From Vibrio artabrorum (GTDB lineage Bacteria > Pseudomonadota > Gammaproteobacteria > Enterobacterales > Vibrionaceae), in assembly GCF_024347295.1 (NCBI RefSeq), contig NZ_AP025459.1:1178001-1242000 (forward strand): a stretch of DNA of 64,000 bases. The letters are read 5' to 3'. How positions within the stretch are numbered: position 1 is the first letter of the stretch; every line of letters begins with the position of its first letter. The notes under the pieces are model-generated. The model worked only from the letters and a program-made list of their open reading frames with translations. It had not been told where the DNA came from and made no database searches. Positions 47,208-56,269 of this stretch are shown here, one piece after another. The translations under genes were made by a program, and so were the position numbers.

Positions 47208-47341
47208 CAAGCAACTGAATAAATACTTAAAATCCTTGTCCTTTCGCCCTTCATATCAATGATATTAGAGTGTATAGGTAGATAGAAAAACTTAATTCCC
47301 ATACCAATCAAATGACTCACATTCTTACAATCCTATGTCGG

Positions 47342-47431
47342 AAATTTTGGCGGTTCCGGCGTAGACCCCCTATATGAAATGATTTAGCAAAATTTTGGCG
47401 GGTTCCGGCTTACAACCCCATTTCGGGGGTT
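47342..47431. repeat. GC-rich direct repeats and hairpin, of unknown role
   Basis: Two near-identical units AAATTTTGGCGG(G)TTCCGGC occur at 47342-47360 and 47390-47409, 48 bp apart. A hairpin AACCCC / GGGGTT with a 5-nt loop follows at 47414-47431, then GGGCAAAAA. Such patterns can belong to a replication or transfer origin, or to a lost mobile element's end; I cannot tell which. Confidence 0.55.
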
Positions 47432-47510
47432 GGGCAAAAACAGCCCAATGAATCAGAACAATTGTATTGGAAAAACTCTAAAGTCATGACTAACTTTGCT
47501 TGACCACTTA

Positions 47511-47560
47511 AAGTCTAATATGTAGACTTATTTCTCTATTAAGGTCTATTTTTAGGACTT
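47511..47560. promoter_or_regulatory. Inverted-repeat operators before the small HTH gene
   Basis: A perfect 7-5-7 palindrome AAGTCTAATATGTAGACTT (47511-47529) and a near-palindrome AAGGTCTATTTTTAGGACTT (47541-47560), centres about 30 bp apart (three helical turns). A third, looser half-site pair is at 47480-47497. They cover the promoter and approach the start codon, as expected for autoregulation. Confidence 0.6.
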
Positions 47561-47566
47561 GCAAAT

Positions 47567-47785
47567 ATGACACTTAATGAGTTTACTAAGAAGAAACACA
47601 TTAAAATAAGCGATGTTGTCGCAATGAGTGGCTTTGGCCGTAGCACCTTGTTTAACTGGTGGAGCGATCCTAAAACACGCACTAGAGCTATAGTGGTAAT
47701 TTTAGGTTGTGTTGAAGCAAAAAAATACACACTTTTCCTAAATAATGCCGAAGTTAGAGAGCTTATTATTTCGTTAGATACGTAG
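47567..47785 (+). CDS. Small HTH protein (phage/plasmid-type, Cro-like)
   Basis: A 72-residue protein. The segment KISDVVAMSGFGRSTLFNWWSDPKTRTRAIVVILGCVEAK reads as a helix-turn-helix followed by a beta hairpin/dimerisation part, as in phage-type regulators. It lies immediately behind inverted repeats that could be its own operators and just ahead of a membrane-protein gene. No family name could be assigned. Confidence 0.6.
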   Translation: MTLNEFTKKKHIKISDVVAMSGFGRSTLFNWWSDPKTRTRAIVVILGCVEAKKYTLFLNNAEVRELIISLDT

Positions 47786-47822
47786 TTTAAGTAAAGATTT
47801 CGCCTGTAAAAGAGATTAAAAG

Positions 47823-48341
47823 ATGTTTATTGAAATAGTTAGGAATACACCTGTTTGGGTATGGTTTCTTTTTGCCTATTTAGTCCGTCGCGGGATTACA
47901 TCATTAAGACCAAGGGAAGTGTCTGTTGGAAGATTATTGATTATACCTATGCTTTTCTTTATATGGGGTATTTATGGCATCACAACAACTGTACCGTTGA
48001 CTAGCTTAACCTTAACCATAGTTGTCGCTTCTCTTGTGGTAGGAGTATTAGGTCTTCTATTAGTTAATAGAGTCTTCATTAGTCAGGCTAAATATGACCC
48101 CAATACGATGATGTTAACACTACCGGGACAACCCATTTCTCTATTACTGATACTCTTTGCTTTTATTTCACATTATGTATTTTCTGCTTTTATTGCAGTT
48201 GATCCCCAAATCGTGAGCTCTGCTTCTTTTATCACAGTTTTCTGTGTTTTATCAGGAGTTAGCATCGGTTCTTTTTGGGGCAATACGTTAGGAAACCTTA
48301 ATGTTGTAGTAAAAACGAGAAAATCAACTACTGCAGTTTAA
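47823..48341 (+). CDS. Polytopic membrane protein, DUF6622-like
   Basis: A 172-residue protein with four or five helices, starting MFIEIVRNTPVWVWFLFAYLV and containing RRGITSLRPREVS. This N-terminal pattern resembles the DUF6622 group of small membrane proteins of unknown function. It follows the HTH gene by 37 bp on the same strand, so the two may be co-transcribed. Confidence 0.6.
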   Translation: MFIEIVRNTPVWVWFLFAYLVRRGITSLRPREVSVGRLLIIPMLFFIWGIYGITTTVPLTSLTLTIVVASLVVGVLGLLLVNRVFISQAKYDPNTMMLTLPGQPISLLLILFAFISHYVFSAFIAVDPQIVSSASFITVFCVLSGVSIGSFWGNTLGNLNVVVKTRKSTTAV

Positions 48342-48342
48342 G

Positions 48343-48376
48343 ATGTATCGCCGATTCATTCGTATTAGCGATACAT
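48343..48376. repeat. Inverted repeat after the membrane-protein gene
   Basis: Nine-bp arms ATGTATCGC / GCGATACAT with a 16-nt loop, immediately past the stop codon. Possibly an atypical terminator; no T-run. Confidence 0.45.
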
Positions 48377-48483
48377 AGTTGTTCTTATGGCAATATAAGA
48401 ACTCTCGCCTGTGACAGCGTAGCTGCTTAGGGCAGGAAGAGGTCAGAGAAGTATCTTCGAAAAACTAATAGACGAGCTAAAAC

Positions 48484-48712
48484 GGTTCTGTCGCAAATCT
48501 AATTAGAGGCGTGGCAGACCAACCCTACAGATACAATTATACTGCGAGTGCGTAGAATCGCTCAAAGGCCGTCTGCCCTTCAATATCTATCTGCTCTTGT
48601 TTTAACATCGTCCACACTTCTCGACCATGCAAACTGGCCAAGGCTCCTTCCGTTGACTTCCAACCCAGCGCTTGACGTGTTTTTTGCTTCACCCAACGGT
48701 TGAACTGGAGGC
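48484..48712 (-). mobile_element. IS6-family remnant: terminal repeat and transposase C-terminus
   Basis: The plus strand shows GGTTCTGTCGCAAA at 48484, similar to the IS6-family terminal repeat. The minus strand from about 48712 to the stop at 48537 encodes RWVKQKTRQALGWKSTEGA and FERFYALAV, like the last 55 residues of IS6-family transposases. The rest of the gene and the other end are gone. The family call rests on pattern recognition only. Confidence 0.6.
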
Positions 48713-49315
48713 AAAGCTAGACATCAACATCGTAACGATGCTGAAAACCGTAATCCAAGTGATTCGGAATGTGTTTGTCATAGCTTACCTTTGATTTTGG
48801 AGCGCAAAGTATAAAGGTTTCCCTAAGGGTAAGGTCAATGCCATTGTGCTGATATTTGCCTGACCGTTGAAAAAGTTCTCATTTACAACCATCATTTGTC
48901 GATTATTTGACCTTAAAGCTTATATACTTTCAAAGATAGTTCTGAATACATAAAAAGTGCAAGTGGCCAACTGATTTAACGTGTTTTTCAATATAAATGG
49001 GACACAGGTCTTTTGACACAAATCTGTGGTTATACTTTATCAACAGCTGTCGTAATCCGTTATCGCCGACTTTAGCTTTGAGAAATCTGAGTCATACCAA
49101 TCACAGTAAGTAAGTGCTCAAAAATAGCGCAGGATAAAAACTTGAGAACAAGGCCGCTCTTTTCGACAAGCAGCTTCGATAAGTCGTTATTCTACAAGCA
49201 AACATTCTAACGAAGTTATCGAGGTTTTTAACAAGCTAAAATGACCCGTGATTGACTACGATGAGTATTACATGAATACAGTTTCAAATTCCGTTTCATA
49301 GAATACGAAATAAAT
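48713..49315. other. Non-coding interval, no feature seen
   Basis: About 600 bp between the IS6 remnant and the next terminator. I see no supported gene or repeat in it. Confidence 0.4.
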
Positions 49316-49340
49316 AAAAGCCTGCGCGATTACACAGGCT
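49316..49340 (-). terminator. Terminator after the OYE-type reductase gene
   Basis: Stem AGCCTG / CAGGCT with a 10-nt loop, then TTTTATTT on the minus strand. Confidence 0.7.
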
Positions 49341-49394
49341 CAAACTTAGATTCGGCGATAAATTTCGGCTCTCGCTCGGAGTTGGGTTCAGCAA

Positions 49395-50507
49395 CTACAT
49401 ACGAGCAAGCTGCACTTTTCGGTCTTTATTCACCACGCAGAAGTTACCACGCTTAGTACGACACTTAGAGCATCGCTCACATTCTACCGGGCTTCTATCT
49501 CCGTCCTTCCAACGCTTAACTAAATGCGGTTCAGAAAGCAGCGGTCTTGAAAGGGCAAAGTATTCTATGCCTGTGTTGTTGGCAATTGCTTCGATAGCAT
49601 CAAAATCCGTCAGGCCGCCAACCGTGATCACGGGAATATTAACGTCTTGGCTGATCGCATCGCCATACTCATGGAAGTAGCCTTCTGCTTGAATGGTAAA
49701 ACCATCGTGCGACTCGCCAATCATAGTGTCTGCTTTACCATGAATATTACCTGATACGACAATGCCATCCACGCCCACTTGTTCAAGCTTTTTACACACA
49801 ATACGTGTTTCGTCAAAGGTGACACCACCTTCAAAAAACTCCGATGCAGTCAGCTTAACTAATATAGGGAAATCATCCCCCACCAGCTTACGCGTCGCGG
49901 TATAGATCTCTAACAAGAATCTCATGCGGTTTTCTAAGCTACCGCCGTATTCATCTTCACGTTGGTTGTAATAAGGACTTAAGAACTGGTTAATCAGGTA
50001 AGTGTGAGCGGCATGAATCTCAACGCCATCAAAGCCTGACTTTTGTGCTCTCAAAGACGCTTGAGCAAAGGCATCAACAATGTAGTCGATCTCGTCTTTG
50101 GTCATCGCTTTGCCTAGCGTTTGAGTTCCTTTTTCTGGCACTTCACTTGGTGCGTAGATCACGCGTTCGCCAAGATCATACGTGGTTTTGGTGCCACCAT
50201 AAGCCAATTGCATCACGATTTTAGAGTCGTTATCGTGCACTAGTTGAGTCAGCTTTTGATACTCTGCAATGAATGAATCGTTATACATCCCCATCATGCC
50301 TGCATTTGGCTTTTCTTCTTCAACGATGTTCGCGTAACCCGTCACGATCAGGCCGACTTCGCCTTGAGCCAGCTCTTCATAGATAGCGTACAGTTTATCT
50401 GTCATATGCCCATCTTCAGTGGCCATATTTTCCCACGTTGCACTTCTCATGAAGCGGTTCTTTAGTCTCATCTTGCCAATGTGGGTTTCTGTAAACAAAG
50501 TGCTCAA
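49395..50507 (-). CDS. NADH:flavin oxidoreductase, old-yellow-enzyme family
   Basis: A 370-residue FMN enzyme of the OYE family with a TIM-barrel. It shows LKNRFMRSATWENMA, the substrate-binding GFDGVEIHAAHTYLINQFLSP and GGSLENRMRFLLEI, and a cysteine cluster CERCSKCRTKRGNFC near the C-terminus. A TTG start at 50507 is set by the strong GAGGAA ribosome-binding site; a longer frame would add 13 residues. Substrates of this branch are not defined here; alkene reduction is the general activity. Confidence 0.85.
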   Translation of the reverse strand: MSTLFTETHIGKMRLKNRFMRSATWENMATEDGHMTDKLYAIYEELAQGEVGLIVTGYANIVEEEKPNAGMMGMYNDSFIAEYQKLTQLVHDNDSKIVMQLAYGGTKTTYDLGERVIYAPSEVPEKGTQTLGKAMTKDEIDYIVDAFAQASLRAQKSGFDGVEIHAAHTYLINQFLSPYYNQREDEYGGSLENRMRFLLEIYTATRKLVGDDFPILVKLTASEFFEGGVTFDETRIVCKKLEQVGVDGIVVSGNIHGKADTMIGESHDGFTIQAEGYFHEYGDAISQDVNIPVITVGGLTDFDAIEAIANNTGIEYFALSRPLLSEPHLVKRWKDGDRSPVECERCSKCRTKRGNFCVVNKDRKVQLARM

Positions 50508-50759
50508 GTGTCTTCCTCTCAAAATCGTATTACGCGAGTTACCCATTAAACATGGGCACTGATTCAGTGCGGATACTACCGAGAATAAGATAGGGAAAAC
50601 TTAATCTAGATTAAGAGAGTGGCACTCTCATATGAGAAAGAGAGAAAAAAGATAGGGAAATGAGAATACACGAAGGGCGCCCAGTTTTAATAAACGACTG
50701 TGTTCAATTTTATTTAGACTAAGCCAGTAGTTCTCACAAGAGCTGCGACTTGCTAATGG

Positions 50760-51572
50760 CTATTTAAACTTTCTGGCGACGTATGGGCGTGGTTTGTCTG
50801 GATGCATTTCACGTTGAGCAGCAATCGCCCTGTTCTTACCTAACCCTACCTTTATCTGATACCAAGTCTCGTAGAACACAGCCATGCCAGGGCTTGACCA
50901 CCAAGTCTTGTTGTAGAGTTTCTTGTTAGCAGCGACAACATCTGGCGACCGATGCGCGCACTCAAGTGCCAATGCATAGGCTTCTGCGTAAGGGTCTTCG
51001 GCAATCTTTGTCACCAATCCATATTCTTTCGCGGTTTCACAGTCGATCACTTTAGCGGTCATTGCCATTTCTAAAGTATGATCTTTACGCATTAACTCTC
51101 GAAATGCGATAGCGCCCCCCATATCCGGAATCAACCCCCACTTTGCTTCCAATATTGAGAAGTTCGCATCGGGGCTAGCAATTCTAAAATCACCGCCACA
51201 GACCAATTGCAGACCACCTCCCCAACAACGACCATGAATCGCAAAAATGACCGGGCATGGAATATCTCGCCAACCCAGTGAAAAGCGTTGTGCAGCGTTA
51301 GGCAATATCGGTAGCCATTTGAACAAGAGCTTCATTGCCCCAGATTTACTCGTTAAAAGGGACTTAACATCAAGCCCTGAACAAAAATCAGCTCCCTCGC
51401 CTTTCACTATTACGGCGCGAATTTCGGTGTTCTTTTTCAGCTGAGTCACCATATTATTCACGCCTTGGAACATTGCCATATCAATAGCATTGAGCTTATC
51501 GGGCCGATTCAACACAACCGTCGCAATTTGGTTTTCATCGATAGAACAAGTAATACGGTCGAGATTTGGCAT
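50760..51572 (-). CDS. Enoyl-CoA hydratase/isomerase family protein
   Basis: A 270-residue crotonase-fold protein. Motifs are ATVVLNRPDKLNAIDMAM, EGADFCSGLDVKSLL (oxyanion hole) and HGRCWGGGLQLVCGGDFRIAS, LEAKWGLIPDMGGAIAF. The glycines forming the CoA-binding oxyanion hole are present. The acyl-CoA substrate is not known. An AGGT ribosome-binding site precedes the start. Confidence 0.88.
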   Translation of the reverse strand: MPNLDRITCSIDENQIATVVLNRPDKLNAIDMAMFQGVNNMVTQLKKNTEIRAVIVKGEGADFCSGLDVKSLLTSKSGAMKLLFKWLPILPNAAQRFSLGWRDIPCPVIFAIHGRCWGGGLQLVCGGDFRIASPDANFSILEAKWGLIPDMGGAIAFRELMRKDHTLEMAMTAKVIDCETAKEYGLVTKIAEDPYAEAYALALECAHRSPDVVAANKKLYNKTWWSSPGMAVFYETWYQIKVGLGKNRAIAAQREMHPDKPRPYVARKFK

Positions 51573-51672
51573 GGTGGCTACCTTTTTAGTGGTCAGACCT
51601 TTAGGTTATACATTTTATTAACCTATGCCAAATTTACACATTCAGAAGCGAGAACTGTGTTGTTCTCACTCA

Positions 51673-52866
51673 TTAGCTTAACTGAGATTCTCTTGCTTCT
51701 TGGGTGCCAAAACCACGAAAAATATTAAACAAAGTAATCAGTGTGAAAACAGTGATCACAATCGATAAGTGCCACGCTTCGCCTAAACCTAGCTTAACCA
51801 ATCCCATACTCACGATCGAAGACACGATCATTTGCCCACCGCCAGACATGGCAGCAGCGGCACCAGCATTCTTATGATATGGCAACATCACTAAAGACTG
51901 AGCACAAGGTAACGCGATACCATTACCCAATATCATCAAGAATTGACCAAGCATTAGGTACAGAGGATCAAGTGGACAAAAGAAAAGCCATAAGGCCGCG
52001 GAAAAGTGTAATACCGGCGTACACAGCAGTGTTTTCTTGTTGCCTAATATAGGACGGATACGACTACAGAAACTCGTTCCTCCGAGCATACCTAGCGCAG
52101 GAATCACCGCCCACATGGCATATTGATCCGACGTCATACCAATCTGGTTTTGCATGATGAACGGCATCACTGAGACCGTCGTGATCATCAAGCTAAAGTT
52201 AAGCCAACCGATGCTCGCAAAACTCATAAAATAACGAGAGGTCAGTAACGCTTTATATTGAAAGAACATGGTCTTGGGGGAAGGGATCGCCGAGAGCCTA
52301 TTCACGGTCTCATTAAACTTGAACACCAATACAAACCAAGCAAGTGAGACGTATCCAAGTAACGAAATAAACACCATGTGCCAGCCGAAATGGAAGTTAA
52401 TAAAACCACCAATAACCGGCGCGAATAGAGGCGTTATCGATGCAACCATCGCGATATAAGACATCGCCAAGGGCAAATCTGCCCCACTGAATCTATCTCG
52501 CGTGGAGGCGCGAGCCAAAACCGCGCAACAACCAGTCCCCAAACCTTGCAGGAATCGCCCCATCACCATACTGGTAAAGGAGTGACTGAAGAAGATGATC
52601 ATCAATAATCCAAGCATAGCGATTAATAAACCACTCAGCAGAACCTTTTTACGCCCTAAAGCATCCGAGATAGGACCATAAATAAACTGAGAAGGCCCGA
52701 AACCTAACAAATAGACACTCACCAACAACTGAGCTTGCTCTAGCGAGACATCAAAATCTTTCGCGATCCAAGGTAAAGAAGGAAACACCAAGCCCATACT
52801 GAGCTGGCCAATACTGATGACCAAACATGCCAATAAGATAGATTTAAAATCAAATCCACGGCTCAT
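51673..52866 (-). CDS. Bcr/CflA-type MFS multidrug efflux transporter
   Basis: A 397-residue membrane protein with about twelve helices. Family marks: LVSVYLLGFGPSQFIYGPISDALGRKKVLL and GRFLQGLGTGCCAVLARASTRDRF, matching the drug:H+ antiporter-1 branch. Probably exports drugs or metabolites. It lies 101 bp upstream of the enoyl-CoA hydratase gene in the same direction. Confidence 0.9.
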   Translation of the reverse strand: MSRGFDFKSILLACLVISIGQLSMGLVFPSLPWIAKDFDVSLEQAQLLVSVYLLGFGPSQFIYGPISDALGRKKVLLSGLLIAMLGLLMIIFFSHSFTSMVMGRFLQGLGTGCCAVLARASTRDRFSGADLPLAMSYIAMVASITPLFAPVIGGFINFHFGWHMVFISLLGYVSLAWFVLVFKFNETVNRLSAIPSPKTMFFQYKALLTSRYFMSFASIGWLNFSLMITTVSVMPFIMQNQIGMTSDQYAMWAVIPALGMLGGTSFCSRIRPILGNKKTLLCTPVLHFSAALWLFFCPLDPLYLMLGQFLMILGNGIALPCAQSLVMLPYHKNAGAAAAMSGGGQMIVSSIVSMGLVKLGLGEAWHLSIVITVFTLITLFNIFRGFGTQEARESQLS

Positions 52867-53132
52867 AATGTCATGTGTCCAAGATAAGAGATGGCTTTGT
52901 TATCTGCAGGATAAAATAAAGACAAAGAAAACAGATGAGATGTTGCAGAGTGAATATTCATTGTGAGCCGAATTAACCAAAAAAAGGTGTTCGTGTAAAC
53001 ATACGCTAGCTTGTTTATTCATACAATATTAGTTGAGTAAATATGTGGATAGTCACATTTTACTCAAGCGAACGGTCCACTTGTCACCCACAAGCTAAAC
53101 TAATACAACATCATCACATCCGAGGTGCTTTA

Positions 53133-54224
53133 ATGATCACTTATCGCCCAGCGCTCTACCTTGCCAAAGTACTCATTGCATCAAGCGCAGTCGCTTCCCC
53201 CTCTGCTTTGGCATGGCAAGCCGAAAAGATCACTGACGGACTCAAAGTTCCTTGGGGGCTGGCTTATGTCAATGAGAGTTCTATGCTGATCACAGAAAAA
53301 GCGGGAAGCATTAAACATGTTGATTTGCAAACGGGGGATCAAAAGACGTTATTTAGATTGCCAAATGTTTGGGCCAAAGGCCAAGGTGGATTATTGGATA
53401 TCGCACTGTCCCCTTTTGAAATGAGCAAGTTCTACGTCACTTACAGTAAAAACATCGATGGTGAAGGCGTAACGACACTGGCTTCTGCTAATTACAGCAA
53501 TAATGAAATCACCAATTGGACAGACGTGTTGGTGTCGAAATCCAGAACGGGCACCGGACGTCATTTTGGTAGCCGTATCACCTTTGATGATAGCCACCTG
53601 TATTTTTCAATCGGCGACCGTGGTGACCGAGACAACGGCCAAGATACCATGACTCACGCCGGATCAATATTGCGATTGAATGCCGATGGCAGCACACCCA
53701 GTGATAACCCATTCACGGATAACAGCAAGGTGCTCAATGAGATTTGGAGCTATGGTCATCGTAACCCTCAAGGGCTGTATTACGATTTCCCGACACAAAA
53801 GCTGTGGTCGATTGAACACGGTCCGCGCGGTGGTGATGAAATTAACCTAATCAAAGCCGGCGCCAACTACGGTTGGCCAATCACCTCCCACGGAAAAGAG
53901 TATTGGGGCCCTATTAGCGTTGGCGAGTCTGCAACCAAAGAGGGTGTTGCAGCACCTAAAAAAGTCTATGTTCCTTCAATCGCTCCGGGCAGCTTGGTGG
54001 TTTACCAAGGAGAGAAGTACCCAGAACTAAAAGGCAAGCTGCTGGCTGGCGCACTAAAACTGACTCACATCAATATTGTGACCGTCAATGAACAAGGTGA
54101 AGCCATCGAAGAAGAACGCATTTTAGAGGCGTTGGGGGAAAGAATAAGAGACATCGAAACGTCACCAAACGGCGACATCTTCTTCAGCACCGATAATGGC
54201 AACCTGTACCGCTTGAAAAAGTAG
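53133..54224 (+). CDS. PQQ-dependent sugar (aldose) dehydrogenase, secreted
   Basis: A 363-residue periplasmic beta-propeller enzyme of the soluble glucose/sorbosone dehydrogenase family. The signal peptide ends near SALA-WQ, and the blade motifs LKVPWGLAYV, GGLLDIALSP, GTGRHFGSRI, GHRNPQGLYYD and HGPRGGDEINLI are present. It oxidises aldose sugars with PQQ and passes electrons to an acceptor. The start at 53133 has GAGGTG upstream and gives a normal signal peptide; a longer frame adds 30 residues. Confidence 0.88.
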   Translation: MITYRPALYLAKVLIASSAVASPSALAWQAEKITDGLKVPWGLAYVNESSMLITEKAGSIKHVDLQTGDQKTLFRLPNVWAKGQGGLLDIALSPFEMSKFYVTYSKNIDGEGVTTLASANYSNNEITNWTDVLVSKSRTGTGRHFGSRITFDDSHLYFSIGDRGDRDNGQDTMTHAGSILRLNADGSTPSDNPFTDNSKVLNEIWSYGHRNPQGLYYDFPTQKLWSIEHGPRGGDEINLIKAGANYGWPITSHGKEYWGPISVGESATKEGVAAPKKVYVPSIAPGSLVVYQGEKYPELKGKLLAGALKLTHINIVTVNEQGEAIEEERILEALGERIRDIETSPNGDIFFSTDNGNLYRLKK

Positions 54225-54672
54225 TCGAGAGCTCTTTCAAGTAAACGCGTTTGCCTTACCACGGCATTGATCAATACAAGCCGTTAAACGCAGTCTCAAC
54301 ACCCAATGAACGGCTTTTAATTTGCAAAAATGAACGCACCAAAACAGAGCAATTACTCCAAATTCGTCATCAATTTCAACTGCCTTTTTCACAAAAACAA
54401 CAACAAACCGCCATATAATTGTAACTCTATGATATTTAAGGAATGCAAAGTTTGACTGGTCCCAAATTTCTGTAATCTTTACCTATGGATTCGATTGACT
54501 ATCCCTTAATTTGATTTAGACTCCAAATCGGCTAGAAAGAAAGTTCTTTGTATATAAACATTTCGTTGGATTACTAGTAACCCCGTTGTGTTGTACGCAA
54601 TAGCAATAAACTTTTCCACGCTATCAGTGCCACAATTGGCTCAAAATAAAAATTTAATTTTAGGATATCATC
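54225..54672. promoter_or_regulatory. Long upstream region of the cold-shock gene
   Basis: About 450 bp without a gene. Cold-shock genes of this type commonly have a long structured 5' leader; AGGA lies 7 bases before the ATG. I did not find a convincing cold box. Confidence 0.5.
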
Positions 54673-54882
54673 ATGTCTAACACAGTTACTGGTACAGTAA
54701 AATGGTTCAACGAAACTAAAGGCTTCGGCTTCATTCAACAAGAAAACGGCCCAGACGTATTCGCACACTTCTCTGCTATCACAGGCGAAGGTTTCAAAAC
54801 TCTTGCTGAAGGACAAAAAGTTGAGTTCGTCGTATCTCAAGGTCAAAAAGGCCCACAAGCTGACAGCATCAAAGTACTTTAA
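54673..54882 (+). CDS. CspA-family cold-shock RNA/DNA-binding protein
   Basis: A 69-residue OB-fold protein. Both RNP motifs are present: KGFGFI (RNP1) and VFAHFSAI (RNP2). It begins [17 protein letters not shown] and ends DSIKVL, standard for CspA. It binds single-stranded RNA and melts structure in the cold. A terminator follows directly. Confidence 0.95.
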   Translation: MSNTVTGTVKWFNETKGFGFIQQENGPDVFAHFSAITGEGFKTLAEGQKVEFVVSQGQKGPQADSIKVL

Positions 54883-54903
54883 TTCAGTATTTTAAAGCTT
54901 TCT

Positions 54904-54936
54904 AAAAATAGCCAGCCTCTGCTGGCTATTTTTTTA
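54904..54936 (+). terminator. Terminator after the cold-shock gene
   Basis: Stem AAAAATAGCCAGC / GCTGGCTATTTTT with a 4-nt loop and a T-run. Confidence 0.92.
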
Positions 54937-54999
54937 CCCGCTATTCAGAGATTTAAGGTAATATTCCCCTTCACTATTTCTACCTAAGACACCCTCTCA

Positions 55000-55539
55000 A
55001 TGGCTCTCAAACCGACAATCTATAAGTTTCGTATCTCTTTAACCGATATGAATCGCGACTATTACGACTCTTTTAATCTAACGGTTGCACAACACCCTTC
55101 TGAAACAGAACAGCGCATGATGGCGCGTGTCATGGCTTTCTGTATCAATGCCTCTCCTGAACTTGAGTTCACTAAAGGGTTGTCTAGCATTGAAGAACCT
55201 GATTTATGGCAGAAGTCGTTAGATGACCAAATCCTAGAGTGGATTGATGTTGGCGAACCCGATCCAGAGCGTGTGAAAAAAGCGACTCGCTTATCAAAGT
55301 CTGTGCGCGTCTTCAGTTTCAACACAAAGTCGAACGTGTGGTGGGAGCAAAACAAAGGCAAATTCGGTTATCTAAAAGCTCAAATTGTCCGCTTGGATAA
55401 CACCGGTATCGAGCAGCTCGCTGAAATGACACAGCGCACAATGGATCTTTCTGTCATGCTATCGGGTAACTCTGCGTTCGTTAACAGCGACACGCAATCG
55501 GCAGAAGTCACGTGGGAAGAGCTACAGAGTAATGATTGA
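55000..55539 (+). CDS. yaeQ: YaeQ-family protein
   Basis: A 179-residue protein matching the YaeQ family: start MALKPTIYKFRISLTDMNRDYYDS, then MARVMAFCIN, EPDLWQKSLDDQILEWIDVGEPDPERVKKA. The fold is nuclease-like (PD-(D/E)XK superfamily), with the DDQILEWIDVGEPD segment equivalent to the active-site region; catalysis has not been shown to my knowledge. The gene overlaps the next by 8 bases. Confidence 0.92.
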   Translation: MALKPTIYKFRISLTDMNRDYYDSFNLTVAQHPSETEQRMMARVMAFCINASPELEFTKGLSSIEEPDLWQKSLDDQILEWIDVGEPDPERVKKATRLSKSVRVFSFNTKSNVWWEQNKGKFGYLKAQIVRLDNTGIEQLAEMTQRTMDLSVMLSGNSAFVNSDTQSAEVTWEELQSND

Positions 55540-56113
55540 GAGCCCAAATCAGACTGAATCTCAGCCCCAAACTCAACTTGAAGCTTGTTTGCAGCTTGCT
55601 GGTCTCAATTCAGTCAAAGCGTTGAAGACAGACTATGAAAAAGAGTTAAAGTCATTTATTGACGAAAACCATGCTCTTTTTAAACACGCCCGTGATAATA
55701 AGCCTGACAACTCAGAGCGACAAACTTTGCTTGGACTGCTAACGAAAATTCATATCGATGTCAGCTACCGTTTTGAAAGTAGCAAAGAAGTCAGCGAAGT
55801 GATGCAAAATGTCTTCGAGAACACCTTGGGCCAAGAGCATAGCGGCAAGTTTCAACATTCTCACTCACAGCAATTAAAATTGGTGACGCACTTGTGGTTA
55901 TTCATTCAAGGACGACTCGGAATGGATTACAGCTTGGCTAATGATCACGCGGCAGTCACGGCCAAACTCCTGTCTCGTTTATCACGAAGCACAGACGATG
56001 AAATTCGAGTGGCGTTCATGGGCAGCTTTTATGATGGTTTGCATCTTTATCAAGCAGAAAACAAACCATCAGGGCTTTATCACCACTTAAAGCGCCTATT
56101 TAACCTTTCTTAA
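55532..56113 (+). CDS. Conserved hypothetical helical protein, overlapping yaeQ
   Basis: A 193-residue soluble protein with no recognised domain. It is rich in helical heptad-like stretches (SVKALKTDYEKELKSFIDENHALFKHARDNK) and has a conserved-looking C-terminus (VAFMGSFYDGLHLYQAENKPSGLYHHLKRLF). The start overlaps the yaeQ stop by 8 bases (ATGATTGA), indicating translational coupling and a possible shared role with YaeQ. Confidence 0.75.
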   Translation: MIESPNQTESQPQTQLEACLQLAGLNSVKALKTDYEKELKSFIDENHALFKHARDNKPDNSERQTLLGLLTKIHIDVSYRFESSKEVSEVMQNVFENTLGQEHSGKFQHSHSQQLKLVTHLWLFIQGRLGMDYSLANDHAAVTAKLLSRLSRSTDDEIRVAFMGSFYDGLHLYQAENKPSGLYHHLKRLFNLS

Positions 56114-56178
56114 GTATGCCACCAGCGGCTGAGTCGGAAGCAACTATCCCCACAGCCGCAAACTCATCCCACAGACAC

Positions 56179-56204
56179 AAAAAAGCCCCGCTATTGCGAG
56201 GCTT
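56179..56204 (-). terminator. Terminator after folE
   Basis: On the minus strand AAGCCTCGC / GCGGGGCTT with a short loop and six T, 66 bp past the folE stop. It also lies between convergent genes. Confidence 0.8.
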
Positions 56205-56269
56205 AAGTATTTTCAATCAACATCCGTTTACAGCGGACAAACTGGGTTCATTGAATCATACCAGTATCA

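Noticed and set aside
47342..47409. CRISPR array
   Set aside because: Only two repeats, imperfect, with no further units and no cas genes.
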